NCBI GenBank assembly: GCA_963729165.1
Contig: CAVSMM010000007.1
Location: 186,001 to 250,000 of the forward strand
Source: JACCZX01 sp963729165
Lineage (GTDB): Bacteria; Pseudomonadota; Gammaproteobacteria; Burkholderiales; Burkholderiaceae_F
DNA: 64,000 bases
Reading direction: 5' to 3'
Shown here one piece after another: positions 8,132 to 16,582 of this stretch. Position numbers and translations under genes: made by a program. Within the stretch, counting starts at the first letter, position 1. Each line of letters begins with the position of its first letter. Under the pieces are notes generated by a model. It made no database searches, had not been told where the DNA came from, and saw only the letters and a list, made by a program, of their open reading frames with translations.

Positions 8132-9217
8132 AAATCATCACCGTCAGCGATGCATGGGAACCGCAAGTTAACGGTGTCGTCAGGACCATACAGGCGACGA
8201 ACCGCGAGCTCGAGAAGCTGGGTCACGTCGCGCACGTGATCGGTCCCAGTCAGTTCGCAACGATTCCATGTCCCGGCTACTCGGGCATCGATCTGTCACT
8301 GTTTCCCTATCGGCGTCTGGGCAGACTCCTTGCCGAGCAGTTGTCGGGTCATGGGGAGATCGCAATCCACGTCGCAACCGAGGGGCCTCTCGGGACTGCT
8401 GCAGCGCGGTTCTGTGCGCGGCACGGAGTGGCGTTTACGACTGCGTACCACACGCGGTTTCCGCAGTACCTGTACGCCATGTTTCATGTTCCCGAGCGCT
8501 GGACTTATGCGTTCCTTCGGCGTTTTCACCGCAGAGCGCAGCATGTGATGGTGCCGACAGCGAGCGTCGAACGCGAGTTGCGCGCCGCCGGCATCGGCAA
8601 CGTTGCGCACTGGACACGCGGAGTCGATACCGATGTCTTTCATCCGGTTGAAGCATTCCCGCTCGAGGGTAAGCGGCCGGTGTTTCTCTACGTCGGGCGA
8701 GTTTCCATCGAGAAGAACATCGAAGCTTTTCTGCGACTCGATTTGCCGGGAACACGGGTCGTCGCAGGTGTTGGCCCTGCGCTTGGCGCGCTGAAGCGTC
8801 GCTTTCCCGAAGTGATCTTTCTCGGTGTGCTTGATCGAACGCAGCTTGCGCAGCTGTACTCTGCGGCCGACGTGTTCGTCTTTCCGAGTCGCACCGACAC
8901 TTTTGGCCTCGTGATGCTGGAAGCGCTGGCGTGCGGAACGCCGGTCGCAGCGTATCCGGTGCAGGGTCCTCAGGATGTGCTGGGTGGTACGGACGTGGCG
9001 GTGCTTGACGAAGACCTGCAGCGGGCTGCCGTGCGCGCGCTCCGAATCGACCGCACTGCTCTGCCGACGCTTCGCGCTCGATCACAACTGGGCAGCGGCC
9101 ACTCGACAATTTGTCGATCTGCAGCTGCCGATGGTCGGCCCGATTGACTTGCGCAAGACTGCGCACCACGCTTTTATTCCGGTCAGTTCTCCCTCACTGG
9201 CGAAAAGCAGGCGCTAA
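8128..9217 (+). CDS. GT4-family glycosyltransferase, Agt-like, frameshifted near its end
   Basis: A GT-B fold glycosyltransferase (about 340 residues of body) starting MKIITVSDAWEPQVNGVVRT. The N-terminal acceptor domain has VATEGPLG and TTAYHTRFPQYL, and the nucleotide-sugar half has YVGRVSIEKN and the E-x7-E motif region (FVFPSRTDTFGLVMLEALACG). In phosphate-starved proteobacteria, Agt glycosylates diacylglycerol released by PlcP to make glycolipids. The direct ATGA overlap with the PlcP-like gene supports that substrate. An extra C near 9063 shifts the frame; the conserved end (FALDHNWAAATRQFVDLQLP) is in the next frame, which stops at 9217. Confidence 0.75.
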
Positions 9218-9227
9218 ACTTCATCGC

Positions 9228-10568
9228 ATGCCTGCGATGGATCCCCATCGTTTTATCGTGCTTGCACCAGCGGCCGGGCGGCTGGTCTTGTTGGCAGCCC
9301 TTTCGATCGTTGCGGGACTTTTCCTCGGTCCGGTGGTTGGACTTTCGGTTGCGGTCGTTGGGCTTGCTGCGCTGCTGGTAGTTCACCTTGTCTATGCGAG
9401 CTTGCTCGCGGCGTGGCTCGAGCGTCCGGACCTCGATGCGATACCCGAGGGCTGGGGCATTTGGACCGATGTCTTCGCGCGCCTATATCGCACGCGCCGC
9501 TCGACCGAACAGAACGAGCGCCGGCTACTCGAGAACGAGGAGCGCTTCAGGCGCACGATCAGCGCGCTTCCGGAAGGCATTGTGCTGATCGACGCAACGT
9601 TGCAGATCGACTGGTGCAACCCGGTTGCCGAGCAGCACCTCGGAATTTCATTGCGTGCCGATCAGGGACTGCGTGTGACGAACCTGGTGCGCGATCCGGA
9701 GTTTGTCGGCTACATGACCTCGGCGCGCTTCGATCAGGCGTTGATTTTTCAGCCGATGTCGCGTCCGGGCCTTGCGCTCGAAGTGCGGGTCGTCGAATTC
9801 GAGCTCGCTCGCTCGATTCTCATCACGCGTGATATCACGCAACGGGAGCGGGTGGATGCCGTGCGCCGCGACTTCATCGCCAACGTATCGCACGAGCTGC
9901 GCACGCCACTGACGGTAGTCAATGGCTTTCTCGAAACATTGATCGATGCGCAGGCCGGGAACGGCGGTACGCGCCAGCATCATTTGCAGCTGATGCAGGA
10001 ACAGGCGCAGCGGATGCATCGGCTGGTCGAAGATCTGTTGACCCTGTCGCGGCTCGAATCGCGAGAAACGCCTGTGTCCGATGAGATCGTCGACCTACGG
10101 CAACTGGTACGCGAGGTGGCCGATGAAGCCCGTGCGCTCTCCTTGGGCAGACATCAGATCAACGTCGATCCGACGCCGGGTTTTGTACGCGGCAGTCGCG
10201 AGGAATTGCGCAGCGCGTTCGGCAACATTGTGTCGAATGCGGTGCGCTACACGCCCGACGGTGGCAGCATCTCGCTCGCCTGGCGCGAAGACACGACCGG
10301 CGGCCGCTTCGAAGTCAGCGACACCGGACTTGGCGTCGCACCCGATCACATCCCGCGGCTGACAGAGCGGTTCTATCGCGTTGATAAGAGCAGGTCACGG
10401 GAAACGGGCGGCACCGGCTTGGGGCTCGCGATCGTCAAGCATGTCTTGCTTCGGCACGGTGGCCATCTTGATGTGCAATCCGAAGTCGGTCGCGGCAGCA
10501 CGTTCTCGGCGGTGCTGCCGACGGACAGAGTCGTCACACAAAGCGATGAGATAGCTGCCGCTGCATAG
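9228..10568 (+). CDS. phoR: Phosphate regulon sensor histidine kinase PhoR
   Basis: PhoR is the inner-membrane kinase/phosphatase for PhoB. The 446-residue protein starts at ATG 9228 and has two closely spaced membrane helices (about residues 17-63), a linker, a PAS domain (about 98-195), the HisKA box (NVSHELRTPLTVV, His near residue 222) and an intact HATPase (N-box GNIVSNAVRYT, G boxes DTGLGV and TGLGLAI). It lies after the PlcP-like and glycosyltransferase genes rather than after phoB, and may be read from the same Pho-box-like promoter. Confidence 0.9.
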   Translation: MPAMDPHRFIVLAPAAGRLVLLAALSIVAGLFLGPVVGLSVAVVGLAALLVVHLVYASLLAAWLERPDLDAIPEGWGIWTDVFARLYRTRRSTEQNERRLLENEERFRRTISALPEGIVLIDATLQIDWCNPVAEQHLGISLRADQGLRVTNLVRDPEFVGYMTSARFDQALIFQPMSRPGLALEVRVVEFELARSILITRDITQRERVDAVRRDFIANVSHELRTPLTVVNGFLETLIDAQAGNGGTRQHHLQLMQEQAQRMHRLVEDLLTLSRLESRETPVSDEIVDLRQLVREVADEARALSLGRHQINVDPTPGFVRGSREELRSAFGNIVSNAVRYTPDGGSISLAWREDTTGGRFEVSDTGLGVAPDHIPRLTERFYRVDKSRSRETGGTGLGLAIVKHVLLRHGGHLDVQSEVGRGSTFSAVLPTDRVVTQSDEIAAAA

Positions 10569-10606
10569 CATTCGGACGAAGTGGCGGTGTTATCATTTCG
10601 CGCCCT

Positions 10607-10683
10607 CGGGGTGTAGCGCAGCCTGGTAGCGCGCCTGCTTTGGGAGCAGGATGTCGGGAGTTCGAATCTCTCCACCCCGACCA
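10607..10683 (+). tRNA. tRNA-Pro (anticodon TGG)
   Basis: The 77-base cloverleaf has acceptor arms CGGGGTG and CACCCCG, a D arm GCGC/GCGC, anticodon stem CCTGC/GCAGG with loop TTTGGGA (anticodon TGG), and T arm GGGAG-TTCGAAT-CTCTC. The 3' CCA is encoded. Confidence 0.97.
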
Positions 10684-10711
10684 ATATCTGCTTAGCATGT
10701 CAGTACAGGAT

Positions 10712-10788
10712 CTGCCCGTAGCTCAGCTGGATAGAGCACCAGCCTTCTAAGCTGGGGGTCACAGGTTCGAGTCCTGTCGGGCAGGCCA
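10712..10788 (+). tRNA. tRNA-Arg (anticodon TCT)
   Basis: The 77-base cloverleaf has acceptor CTGCCCG/CGGGCAG, D arm GCTC/GAGC, anticodon stem CCAGC/GCTGG with loop CTTCTAA (anticodon TCT) and T arm ACAGG-TTCGAGT-CCTGT. CCA is encoded. It is second in a cluster of three tRNA genes. Confidence 0.97.
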
Positions 10789-10808
10789 GGTTATACAGTT
10801 GCAAACGT

Positions 10809-10884
10809 GGTGGCTGTAGCTCAACGGTAGAGTCCTGGATTGTGATTCCAGTTGTTGCGGGTTCGAATCCCGTCAGCCACCCCA
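10809..10884 (+). tRNA. tRNA-His (anticodon GTG)
   Basis: The acceptor GTGGCTG/CAGCCAC is preceded by the extra G at position -1, opposite C73, as expected for tRNA-His. The anticodon loop ATTGTGATT contains GTG, the T arm is GCGGG-TTCGAAT-CCCGT, and CCA is encoded. Confidence 0.97.
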
Positions 10885-10903
10885 GCATTTGATTCTCACC
10901 AAA

Positions 10904-11155
10904 TCATCGCGGGGGATCATTGACCGGCGGATCGGACTTCGGATCGTCGACCGGCGGCTCTTGCGGAGCCGGGTCGTCGACCGGATTTTCCGGCTCTCGT
11001 TCGGGTGGTAATTCAGGCGCAGGCGCGTCGGGTTCGTCGATCGGTTTGCCTTTGTCCGGATCGTCTTTTGGCGGCTCCTGAACCGGCGGCTCGCCGTCCG
11101 GTATGACGCGCGGCGGCACCACCGGCAAATCCGGTTTGTCTGGAACAGGAAGCAC
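10904..11155 (-). CDS. Proline/aspartate-rich small hypothetical protein
   Basis: An 83-residue frame beginning at a GTG eight bases after the rpoN stop, with GGAGG inside the rpoN end as its ribosome site. The product is almost wholly Pro, Asp and Glu in irregular short repeats (PPVQEPPKDD, EPENPVDDPAP, PPVDDPK) and is predicted to be disordered and acidic. It has no signal peptide or recognisable domain. Co-transcription with rpoN is likely from spacing. Low complexity leaves some chance that it is a non-coding open frame. Confidence 0.45.
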   Translation of the reverse strand: MLPVPDKPDLPVVPPRVIPDGEPPVQEPPKDDPDKGKPIDEPDAPAPELPPEREPENPVDDPAPQEPPVDDPKSDPPVNDPPR

Positions 11156-11162
11156 GCGCTGC

Positions 11163-12626
11163 TTAACCCTCCGCCTGGCGGCGGCGCATCTCGTAGGCAG
11201 GCACACGCATCATCTGGCGATACTTTGTCACCGTGCGACGTGCTACCTGCAGACCCTGTCTCCCAAGCAGACGCGCAATCTGTGCGTCAGACAGCGGTTC
11301 CTTCGGATTTTCTTCGTGAATCATGTCTTTGATAGCGCCGCGGATCGCGGTCGCCGAGCACGTTCCGCCGCTGCTCGTTGCCAGCGCGCGCGAAAAGAAA
11401 TATTTCAGCTCGAACACGCCGAGCGGAGTCGCCATGTATTTGTTGTTCGTGACGCGCGACACGGTGGATTCGTGCAGTCCGAGCTCATCGGCAATCTCGC
11501 GCAATCCCAGCGGCTTCATCGCGAGCTCGCCGTAGTCGAGAAAATAGCGCTGACGCCGGACGATCGCCTGGGCGACGCGCAGGATGGTGGCGAAGCGCTG
11601 CTCGACGTTGCGCACCGTCCACCGTGCCTCCTGCAATTGTGCCGCCAGATCGGAATGTCGGGCGTCGCGATGATTCTGAAACAGATCGGCATACATCCGG
11701 TTGAGGCGTACTTTGGGCACAACCGACGGATTGAGCGTAACCGTCCATTCATCTCGAATCTTTCGCACTACGACATCCGGCGCGACGAAGCGTGTGTTGG
11801 CCGCACCAAACCGCCAACCCGGACGCGGTTGCAAGCGCCGGATCAAGTCGCCGGCTTGTGAAACTGCGTGCTGCGCCACGCCCAATGCGCGCGCCAAACC
11901 TGCGATGTCACGCATCGCAAGCCGATCCAAATGGTTGTTGACGATCTGCTTTGCCAGCTCGTGAGTTGCCGCGCTTGCTGGATCATCGTCTTCGCGCAGT
12001 TGCAGCAGCAGGCACTCGCGCAGGTCGCGCGCTCCAATGCCGGCAGGTTCAAGGGACTGTACGAGCTTGAGCGCAATTGCCATCTCGTCATCGTCGGGCA
12101 GCGGGTCCAGGCCCGACAATGCTTTCAGCTCCTGCAGATCCATCCGCAGGAACCCGTCGTCATCGAGCGCATCGATAATCGTTGCCATTAAAGTACGGTC
12201 ACGATCCGACGAAGCGAGCCACTTCGACTGCGCGAGCAGATGATCGCGCAGCGATTGATCGGCCGCAGTAATGTCGGAAAAATCAAAGTCCTGATCACCG
12301 CCGTTGCTGCGTCGAGACGCTCCGTACTGCGACCATCCCTCGGCCTCCCATGTCGGATCTGGCTGAGCGTCCGCGGTGACTTCAGCGGCGGTGGGCGCAG
12401 GCGACGCTTCACTCTGCGGGGAAGCATCGGCCGCACCAGCAATCGGCGCGGTGGCTTCGCCTTCCGGCGCTTCGTCCAGCTCCAAAAACGGGTTGTTACC
12501 CATCGCCTGGTTGACTTCCTGAGCGAAGTCGAGCGATGACAGTTGCAGCAGGCGGACAGCTTGTTGCAAGCGCGGCGTCAACGTCTGATGTTGACGCTGC
12601 TCGTGCCGAATGACGGGAGCGTTCAT
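11163..12626 (-). CDS. rpoN: RNA polymerase sigma-54 factor RpoN
   Basis: RpoN directs RNA polymerase to -24/-12 promoters and needs an AAA+ enhancer-binding activator to open them. The 487-residue protein has the Gln/Leu-rich activator-interacting region I at the start (HQTLTPRLQQAVRLLQLS), an acidic region II (about residues 50-125), the core-binding region III, a helix-turn-helix (LRE-IADELGLHESTVSRVTNNK) and the RpoN box ARRTVTKYR that reads the -24 element. It is not in the usual lptB-rpoN-hpf context. Its regulon is probably well represented in this window, with about a dozen sigma-54-type promoters nearby. Confidence 0.97.
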   Translation of the reverse strand: MNAPVIRHEQRQHQTLTPRLQQAVRLLQLSSLDFAQEVNQAMGNNPFLELDEAPEGEATAPIAGAADASPQSEASPAPTAAEVTADAQPDPTWEAEGWSQYGASRRSNGGDQDFDFSDITAADQSLRDHLLAQSKWLASSDRDRTLMATIIDALDDDGFLRMDLQELKALSGLDPLPDDDEMAIALKLVQSLEPAGIGARDLRECLLLQLREDDDPASAATHELAKQIVNNHLDRLAMRDIAGLARALGVAQHAVSQAGDLIRRLQPRPGWRFGAANTRFVAPDVVVRKIRDEWTVTLNPSVVPKVRLNRMYADLFQNHRDARHSDLAAQLQEARWTVRNVEQRFATILRVAQAIVRRQRYFLDYGELAMKPLGLREIADELGLHESTVSRVTNNKYMATPLGVFELKYFFSRALATSSGGTCSATAIRGAIKDMIHEENPKEPLSDAQIARLLGRQGLQVARRTVTKYRQMMRVPAYEMRRRQAEG

Positions 12627-12845
12627 TGCAAAAAACCTTTCGCAGTCTCTTTAAAGGCGCTGTGGACCCGACGCGAATGCTCGTCGGCAGCCGTGACTCC
12701 TTGATTGAGACTGGGCGGCTGGCCGCGGTGAAGAATCAGGGGTGGTGGCACCCTGCGGACCAGCGATGCAGAATTGACCATACGACGCTCCAAGCAAGGT
12801 GCGTGCCGTATCTGTCCGCGTCTTGCCTTGCTTCGTTACGAGGCG

Positions 12846-13124
12846 TTACTCATCGTCGCCAGTCACGACGTTGTCTGCCTGCTTGCCGCGACCGAATTTT
12901 TCCGCGCTGCTTCCGCTGTCGTGCGGCTGCTGCGTCGACTTGCGTGGCGAAGGTATTTCCCTGTCGGCCGACTCGTCGCGGTTGCTCCTTGGCTCTTGCA
13001 GCGGCTGTTTCGCGGCAGCCGATGATGCTGTGTCGGATGTGGACCGCCGAGCACTCGACAGCGCTGCATCCGACCTCTTTCCGGGTCGCGGTGGCCACCG
13101 CAGTCGATCGCCTCTGATGGGCAT
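12846..13124 (-). CDS. Hydrophilic hypothetical protein, sigma-54 promoter upstream
   Basis: A 92-residue, highly charged and Ser/Arg/Gln-rich protein (MPIRGDRLRWPPRPGKRSDA at the start) with no hydrophobic segment and no known domain. The ATG at 13124 was chosen because it follows GAGGCGG and lies about 26 bases after the transcription start predicted from the sigma-54 site at 13175-13162. The frame is open upstream to 13268 but that would swallow the promoter. A second out-of-phase minus-strand frame also exists here, so coding status is moderate. It may belong with the other hydrophilic stress proteins of this region. Confidence 0.5.
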   Translation of the reverse strand: MPIRGDRLRWPPRPGKRSDAALSSARRSTSDTASSAAAKQPLQEPRSNRDESADREIPSPRKSTQQPHDSGSSAEKFGRGKQADNVVTGDDE

Positions 13125-13161
13125 ACCCGCCTCGTAATGGTGGAAGTGGGAGCCTCGGTCA

Positions 13162-13175
13162 GCAGTTGGCGTGCC
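13162..13175 (-). promoter_or_regulatory. Sigma-54 promoter for the hydrophilic protein gene
   Basis: On the minus strand GGCACG, four bases, CTGC; GG and GC are ten bases apart. The -24 half is perfect and the -12 half has C for the first T. The predicted start is about 26 bases before the ATG at 13124. Confidence 0.6.
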
Positions 13176-13258
13176 GGGCATCTGCCTTACCCGTCTGGAT
13201 CGGTGCGTCCCGTCGCGCTCCGCGGGCGGTTCTTCATACCCCATTGCTAGGTGTCCTC

Positions 13259-13274
13259 GGGCACGCATGTTGCA
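13259..13274 (+). promoter_or_regulatory. Sigma-54 promoter for the first BON lipoprotein
   Basis: GGGCACGCATGTTGCA gives GGCACG, four bases, TTGC, an almost ideal -24/-12 promoter. It is 56 bases upstream of the ATG at 13330 and back to back with the minus-strand site at 13175-13162. Confidence 0.75.
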
Positions 13275-13329
13275 ACAACTACTGTGTGGAGAAGACCCAC
13301 GCCTTCTTTTTCAATATAAAGGACATGCG

Positions 13330-13644
13330 ATGAAGAAATTACTAGTGGCGGCCATGGTGGCGCTCGCGGCCGTATATAGCGCCGGTTGTTCGGTGGCCAG
13401 TGGCCAGAGGTCGATGGGTGATGTCGTCGACGACTCGACCATTACATCGCGCGTCAAGTCGCGCTTTGTTGAAGACAAGATTGTTGCGGCAAACCGAATT
13501 AACGTGGAGACGCTGAAGGGTGTCGTGCAACTGTCGGGCTTCGCAACGAGCGAAACAGAGCGAGTTCGCGCTGCTGAGATCGCCGCAGCAGTACCGGGCG
13601 TAAAGCAGGTTCAAAACGCCATCGCTGTCAAGCCCGCATCTTAA
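13330..13644 (+). CDS. BON-domain lipoprotein (OsmY-like), copy 1
   Basis: A 104-residue envelope lipoprotein: signal MKKLLVAAMVALAAVYSAGC with lipobox YSAGC, then one BON domain (DDSTITSRVKSRFVED ... INVETLKGVVQLSGF ... VRAAEIAAAVPGVKQVQNAI). BON domains bind phospholipid surfaces and occur in osmotic-shock proteins such as OsmY and DolP. A sigma-54 promoter precedes it and an intrinsic terminator follows. A related BON lipoprotein is at 30127, next to a second NtrC-type regulator, so the two loci look like paralogous modules. Confidence 0.9.
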   Translation: MKKLLVAAMVALAAVYSAGCSVASGQRSMGDVVDDSTITSRVKSRFVEDKIVAANRINVETLKGVVQLSGFATSETERVRAAEIAAAVPGVKQVQNAIAVKPAS

Positions 13645-13660
13645 TAAGAGCCGTCGCGGA

Positions 13661-13699
13661 ACCGGCCCGCTTATCCGTGAGCGGGCCGGTCTTTCTTTC
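13661..13699 (+). terminator. Intrinsic terminator after the first BON lipoprotein
   Basis: ACCGGCCCGCT and AGCGGGCCGGT form an 11-bp perfect stem with an eight-base loop, followed by CTTTCTTTCC. It separates the BON gene from the NtrC-type regulator gene 41 bases downstream. Confidence 0.9.
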
Positions 13700-13739
13700 C
13701 GTGTCGACGCTCGGAAGAAATTGCTAAGCTAGGTGTACC

Positions 13740-15113
13740 GTGCCGCATGCGCTGATCGTTGACGACGACACAGACACACGCGAGTTTCTGTCGCAAGTTG
13801 CACGCGCAGAGGGTTTCACCGTGTCGTCTGCCGACACGTTGCGCGCCGCTCGCGCGCACTTGGTCCGTCAAACTCCGGACGTTCTGCTGACCGATCTGGA
13901 ATTGCCAGACGGCAGCGGCATAGCGCTCATTAACGATTTGGACAGCGCAGCCCAAACTGAAGTGGTCGTCGTAACGGGGCATGCGTCGGTCGGTACTGCA
14001 GTCGAAGCGTTGCGAGCCGGAGCGACCGATTACTTGACCAAGCCGATCGATGTCGAGCGGTTGACCGATATGCTTCGACGTCAGCCACGCACCGTCGATT
14101 TGAAACACGAGATCGGCGAACTGCGAGATGAGCTGCGCAAAGTCGGGCGGTTTGGCCACTTGTATGGATCGTCACCACCCATGCAGGCGCTGTACGACAA
14201 GATCGCGCGCGTGGCACCCACCTCCGCTACCGTGTTGCTGATCGGAGAAAGCGGCACCGGCAAGGAGCTTGCGGCGCGCACTATTCACGATCTATCCAAA
14301 CGTAGGCGCGCACCGTTCCTGGCGATCAACTGTGGCGTGATATCGCCGCAGCTGATCGATAGCGAGCTGTTCGGCAATGATGAAGGCGACTTCACGAGCC
14401 CAGGTCGCGACCGCAAAGGATTTTTCGAGCGCGCCAGAGGCGGCACTCTTCTGCTCGATGAGATTTCAGAGATGTCGCTGGCGTTGCAGGTCAAGTTGCT
14501 GCGTGTGCTCGAGACCGGAACGTTCGTCCGAGTGGGTGCATCGCGTCCAATCGCGACCGACGTGCGCGTCATAGCGGCGAGCAACAAGCAGCCGGTTCAA
14601 GCGGTGTCCGATGGCAAGTTTCGAGAGGATTTGTATCACCGGCTGAACGTCTTTTCGATCCATTTACCACCGCTACGCGAGCGCGGCGGCGATCTCGAGA
14701 TGCTGGCTCAACATTTTCTGGATGAGATCAACGCCACCGAAAATTCTGCGAAACGCTTCGCTCCGTCGGCGGCCGCGTCGCTCTACGCCCATTCGTGGCC
14801 TGGCAACGTGCGTGAACTAAAGAATTACGTCCAGCGCGCCTACCTGTTGGCGGACGCAGTAATCGATGATTACACGCAGTCCGACGAGTCGTCGGCAGGC
14901 GCCGATCAACATGACGAGATCACAGTCAAAATAGGCATGCCGCTCGATGAGATCGAGGAACGCGTAACGATGGCAACGCTCGCACGATGCGGCAATGTCA
15001 AGAAGCGCGCCGCCGCAATCCTGGGTATCAGCCTTAAGACACTTTACAACCGGCTCGAAAGTTACTCTCAGCGGGAAGGCTCGGACGTCGAACGAGACGC
15101 CCAAACGGTCTGA
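13740..15113 (+). CDS. Orphan NtrC-family response regulator with degenerate GAFTGA motif
   Basis: A 457-residue receiver-AAA+-Fis-type regulator starting at GTG. The receiver has the acidic pocket VDDD, phospho-acceptor Asp52 (TDLELPDG) and Lys101. The AAA+ domain has Walker A GESGTGKE (169-176), Walker B LLLDEI and the arginine-finger region. The Fis-type helix-turn-helix is at the end (KKRAAAILGISLKTLYNRL). The loop that contacts sigma-54, normally GAFTGA, reads GDFTSP (216-221, bases 14385-14402), so productive sigma-54 activation is doubtful. No kinase gene is adjacent. The closest relative in the window is the intact regulator at 28573. It may be an inhibitor or decoy in the same circuit. 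Confidence 0.9.
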   Translation: MPHALIVDDDTDTREFLSQVARAEGFTVSSADTLRAARAHLVRQTPDVLLTDLELPDGSGIALINDLDSAAQTEVVVVTGHASVGTAVEALRAGATDYLTKPIDVERLTDMLRRQPRTVDLKHEIGELRDELRKVGRFGHLYGSSPPMQALYDKIARVAPTSATVLLIGESGTGKELAARTIHDLSKRRRAPFLAINCGVISPQLIDSELFGNDEGDFTSPGRDRKGFFERARGGTLLLDEISEMSLALQVKLLRVLETGTFVRVGASRPIATDVRVIAASNKQPVQAVSDGKFREDLYHRLNVFSIHLPPLRERGGDLEMLAQHFLDEINATENSAKRFAPSAAASLYAHSWPGNVRELKNYVQRAYLLADAVIDDYTQSDESSAGADQHDEITVKIGMPLDEIEERVTMATLARCGNVKKRAAAILGISLKTLYNRLESYSQREGSDVERDAQTV

Positions 15114-15172
15114 ACGCCGTGCGGTGCATTACTATCGCCGTATAGCTTTCGTACGGTTCCTACCTCTACCGA

Positions 15173-16435
15173 ATGCAAGTTTCGCCCGGCGCATTGACCG
15201 AGCGGCTTCGCGCGCCGCTCGCGGTTAAGGTCATTGCGTTTGTTGCGCTCATTTTTCTTCTGAAGGGTGCGCGCGAAATTGTATTGCCGGTAGCGATTGC
15301 CATCATTCTCACGTTTCTGCTTGCGCCCCTTGCGCGCGGCTTGCGGAGCAGGGGTCTAAACGATGCGTTGGCAGCCGCGGTTGTTCTCATCGGACTGCTG
15401 CTGACGCTCGCTTTGCTAGCCAGCCGCCTCGTAGCCCCGGCCACCGAGTGGATCGCTCGCGCACCAACGTCGGTGCAGCAGTTGATCGATTCCTACGAGA
15501 GGTTGCGCCGGTCGGTTCCCTTCATGGCGCCGCCGGAGTTAACGCTCAGGCCCACCGTGACAACAAAAGGGCGTGCTGCCGCAGAGATTGTTCCGGCGGC
15601 TGCGGTCCCAGCGCCCGACCCCTTGAAGGACAAGATCGCCATCGAAGGCATTGCGCTGACGGGCGCGTTGATCAAGCAAGCGACCTGGGCCACGGTATCG
15701 ACGGTTGCGACGATTATTTTGTTGTTCTTCTTCCTCGCGTCCGAGCGCTGGCTGATGGCGCGCACCGTCGAGGCCATTCCAAAACGCCGCATACGTGTCG
15801 CCGTTCTCGGAGGTTTCCGCGCGGCGCAACGCGATATCGCGCGCTACCTTGGCACGCAGGCAATGATCAATGCAGGGGTCGGCATTGCAACTGCGTTCGC
15901 GCTCACGGCCCTCGGCTTCCCGAGTCCGATCCTGTGGGGAGTCATCATTGCAGTACTGGGTTTCATTCCGTATCTTGGCCCGCTGCTTTTCGTGGCGCTG
16001 CTTTTGCTCGCGGGCACGATCACCTATACGACGTTCGGCGAAATCATTGCGCCAGCCGCTGCGTACGCCTTAATCAACATCATAGAAAGCAACTTCATAG
16101 CGCCGTGGATCGTCGGGCGGCGGCTTGAAATGAGTCCGCTGTTTGTGTTTCTCGCGGTGATGGTGTGCGCCTGGATGTGGGGCGTGGCAGGCGCATTCCT
16201 GGCGGTACCTCTGCTGGTCATCATTCGCAGTGCCGCTCGCCGCTCAAAGAGCCTCAGGCTATGGTGCGTTTATCTGGATCGTGGCAGGCCAGAGCTGCCC
16301 ACGATGCGCGCTTTGCTAGGCATCGGCCTACGCCGGCGTCGACGCCGCGTGACGGCAACGGATGTGAACGCCACGTCCAGCGGGCCGGTTTCACGTCCCG
16401 CGAGCGGTAGAAAACCTTTTCTGAAACGTGCGTGA
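15173..16435 (+). CDS. AI-2E/PerM family transporter
   Basis: A 420-residue inner-membrane protein of the AI-2E exporter/PerM family, with paired N-terminal helices (residues about 17-65), a soluble loop and a C-terminal block of helices with the family signature (GVIIAVLGFIPYLGPLLF and NIIESNFIAPWIVGRRLEMSP). Members export autoinducer-2, or exchange ions, or have unknown cargo; the substrate cannot be told here. The last 60 residues are an unusual Arg-rich tail (RRRRRR at about residue 383). It starts 60 bases after the regulator gene. Confidence 0.85.
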   Translation: MQVSPGALTERLRAPLAVKVIAFVALIFLLKGAREIVLPVAIAIILTFLLAPLARGLRSRGLNDALAAAVVLIGLLLTLALLASRLVAPATEWIARAPTSVQQLIDSYERLRRSVPFMAPPELTLRPTVTTKGRAAAEIVPAAAVPAPDPLKDKIAIEGIALTGALIKQATWATVSTVATIILLFFFLASERWLMARTVEAIPKRRIRVAVLGGFRAAQRDIARYLGTQAMINAGVGIATAFALTALGFPSPILWGVIIAVLGFIPYLGPLLFVALLLLAGTITYTTFGEIIAPAAAYALINIIESNFIAPWIVGRRLEMSPLFVFLAVMVCAWMWGVAGAFLAVPLLVIIRSAARRSKSLRLWCVYLDRGRPELPTMRALLGIGLRRRRRRVTATDVNATSSGPVSRPASGRKPFLKRA

Positions 16436-16535
16436 TAAGGCGATCAGCACTCAGGAGACTGTTATCTCGCTGACACAGACGAACGCGTAGAATTCGTCCC
16501 CCGGACTGGAGTAAGCAGCACGGCGCGACAACTCT

Positions 16536-16551
16536 GGGCATGGCAGTTGCT
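16536..16551 (+). promoter_or_regulatory. Sigma-54 promoter upstream of a small gene and a glycosyltransferase
   Basis: GGGCATGGCAGTTGCT contains GGCAT and TTGC with GG and GC ten bases apart. It is 33 bases before the ATG at 16583 and could serve the whole 16583-18500 run. Confidence 0.6.
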
Positions 16552-16582
16552 TCGGCACAAAAACGATTGACGAGAGACGCCC

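Noticed and set aside
12627..12845. Genes between rpoN and the hydrophilic protein gene
   Set aside because: Only short frames without ribosome sites or recognisable sequence were seen. I treat it as intergenic DNA that holds the rpoN promoter.
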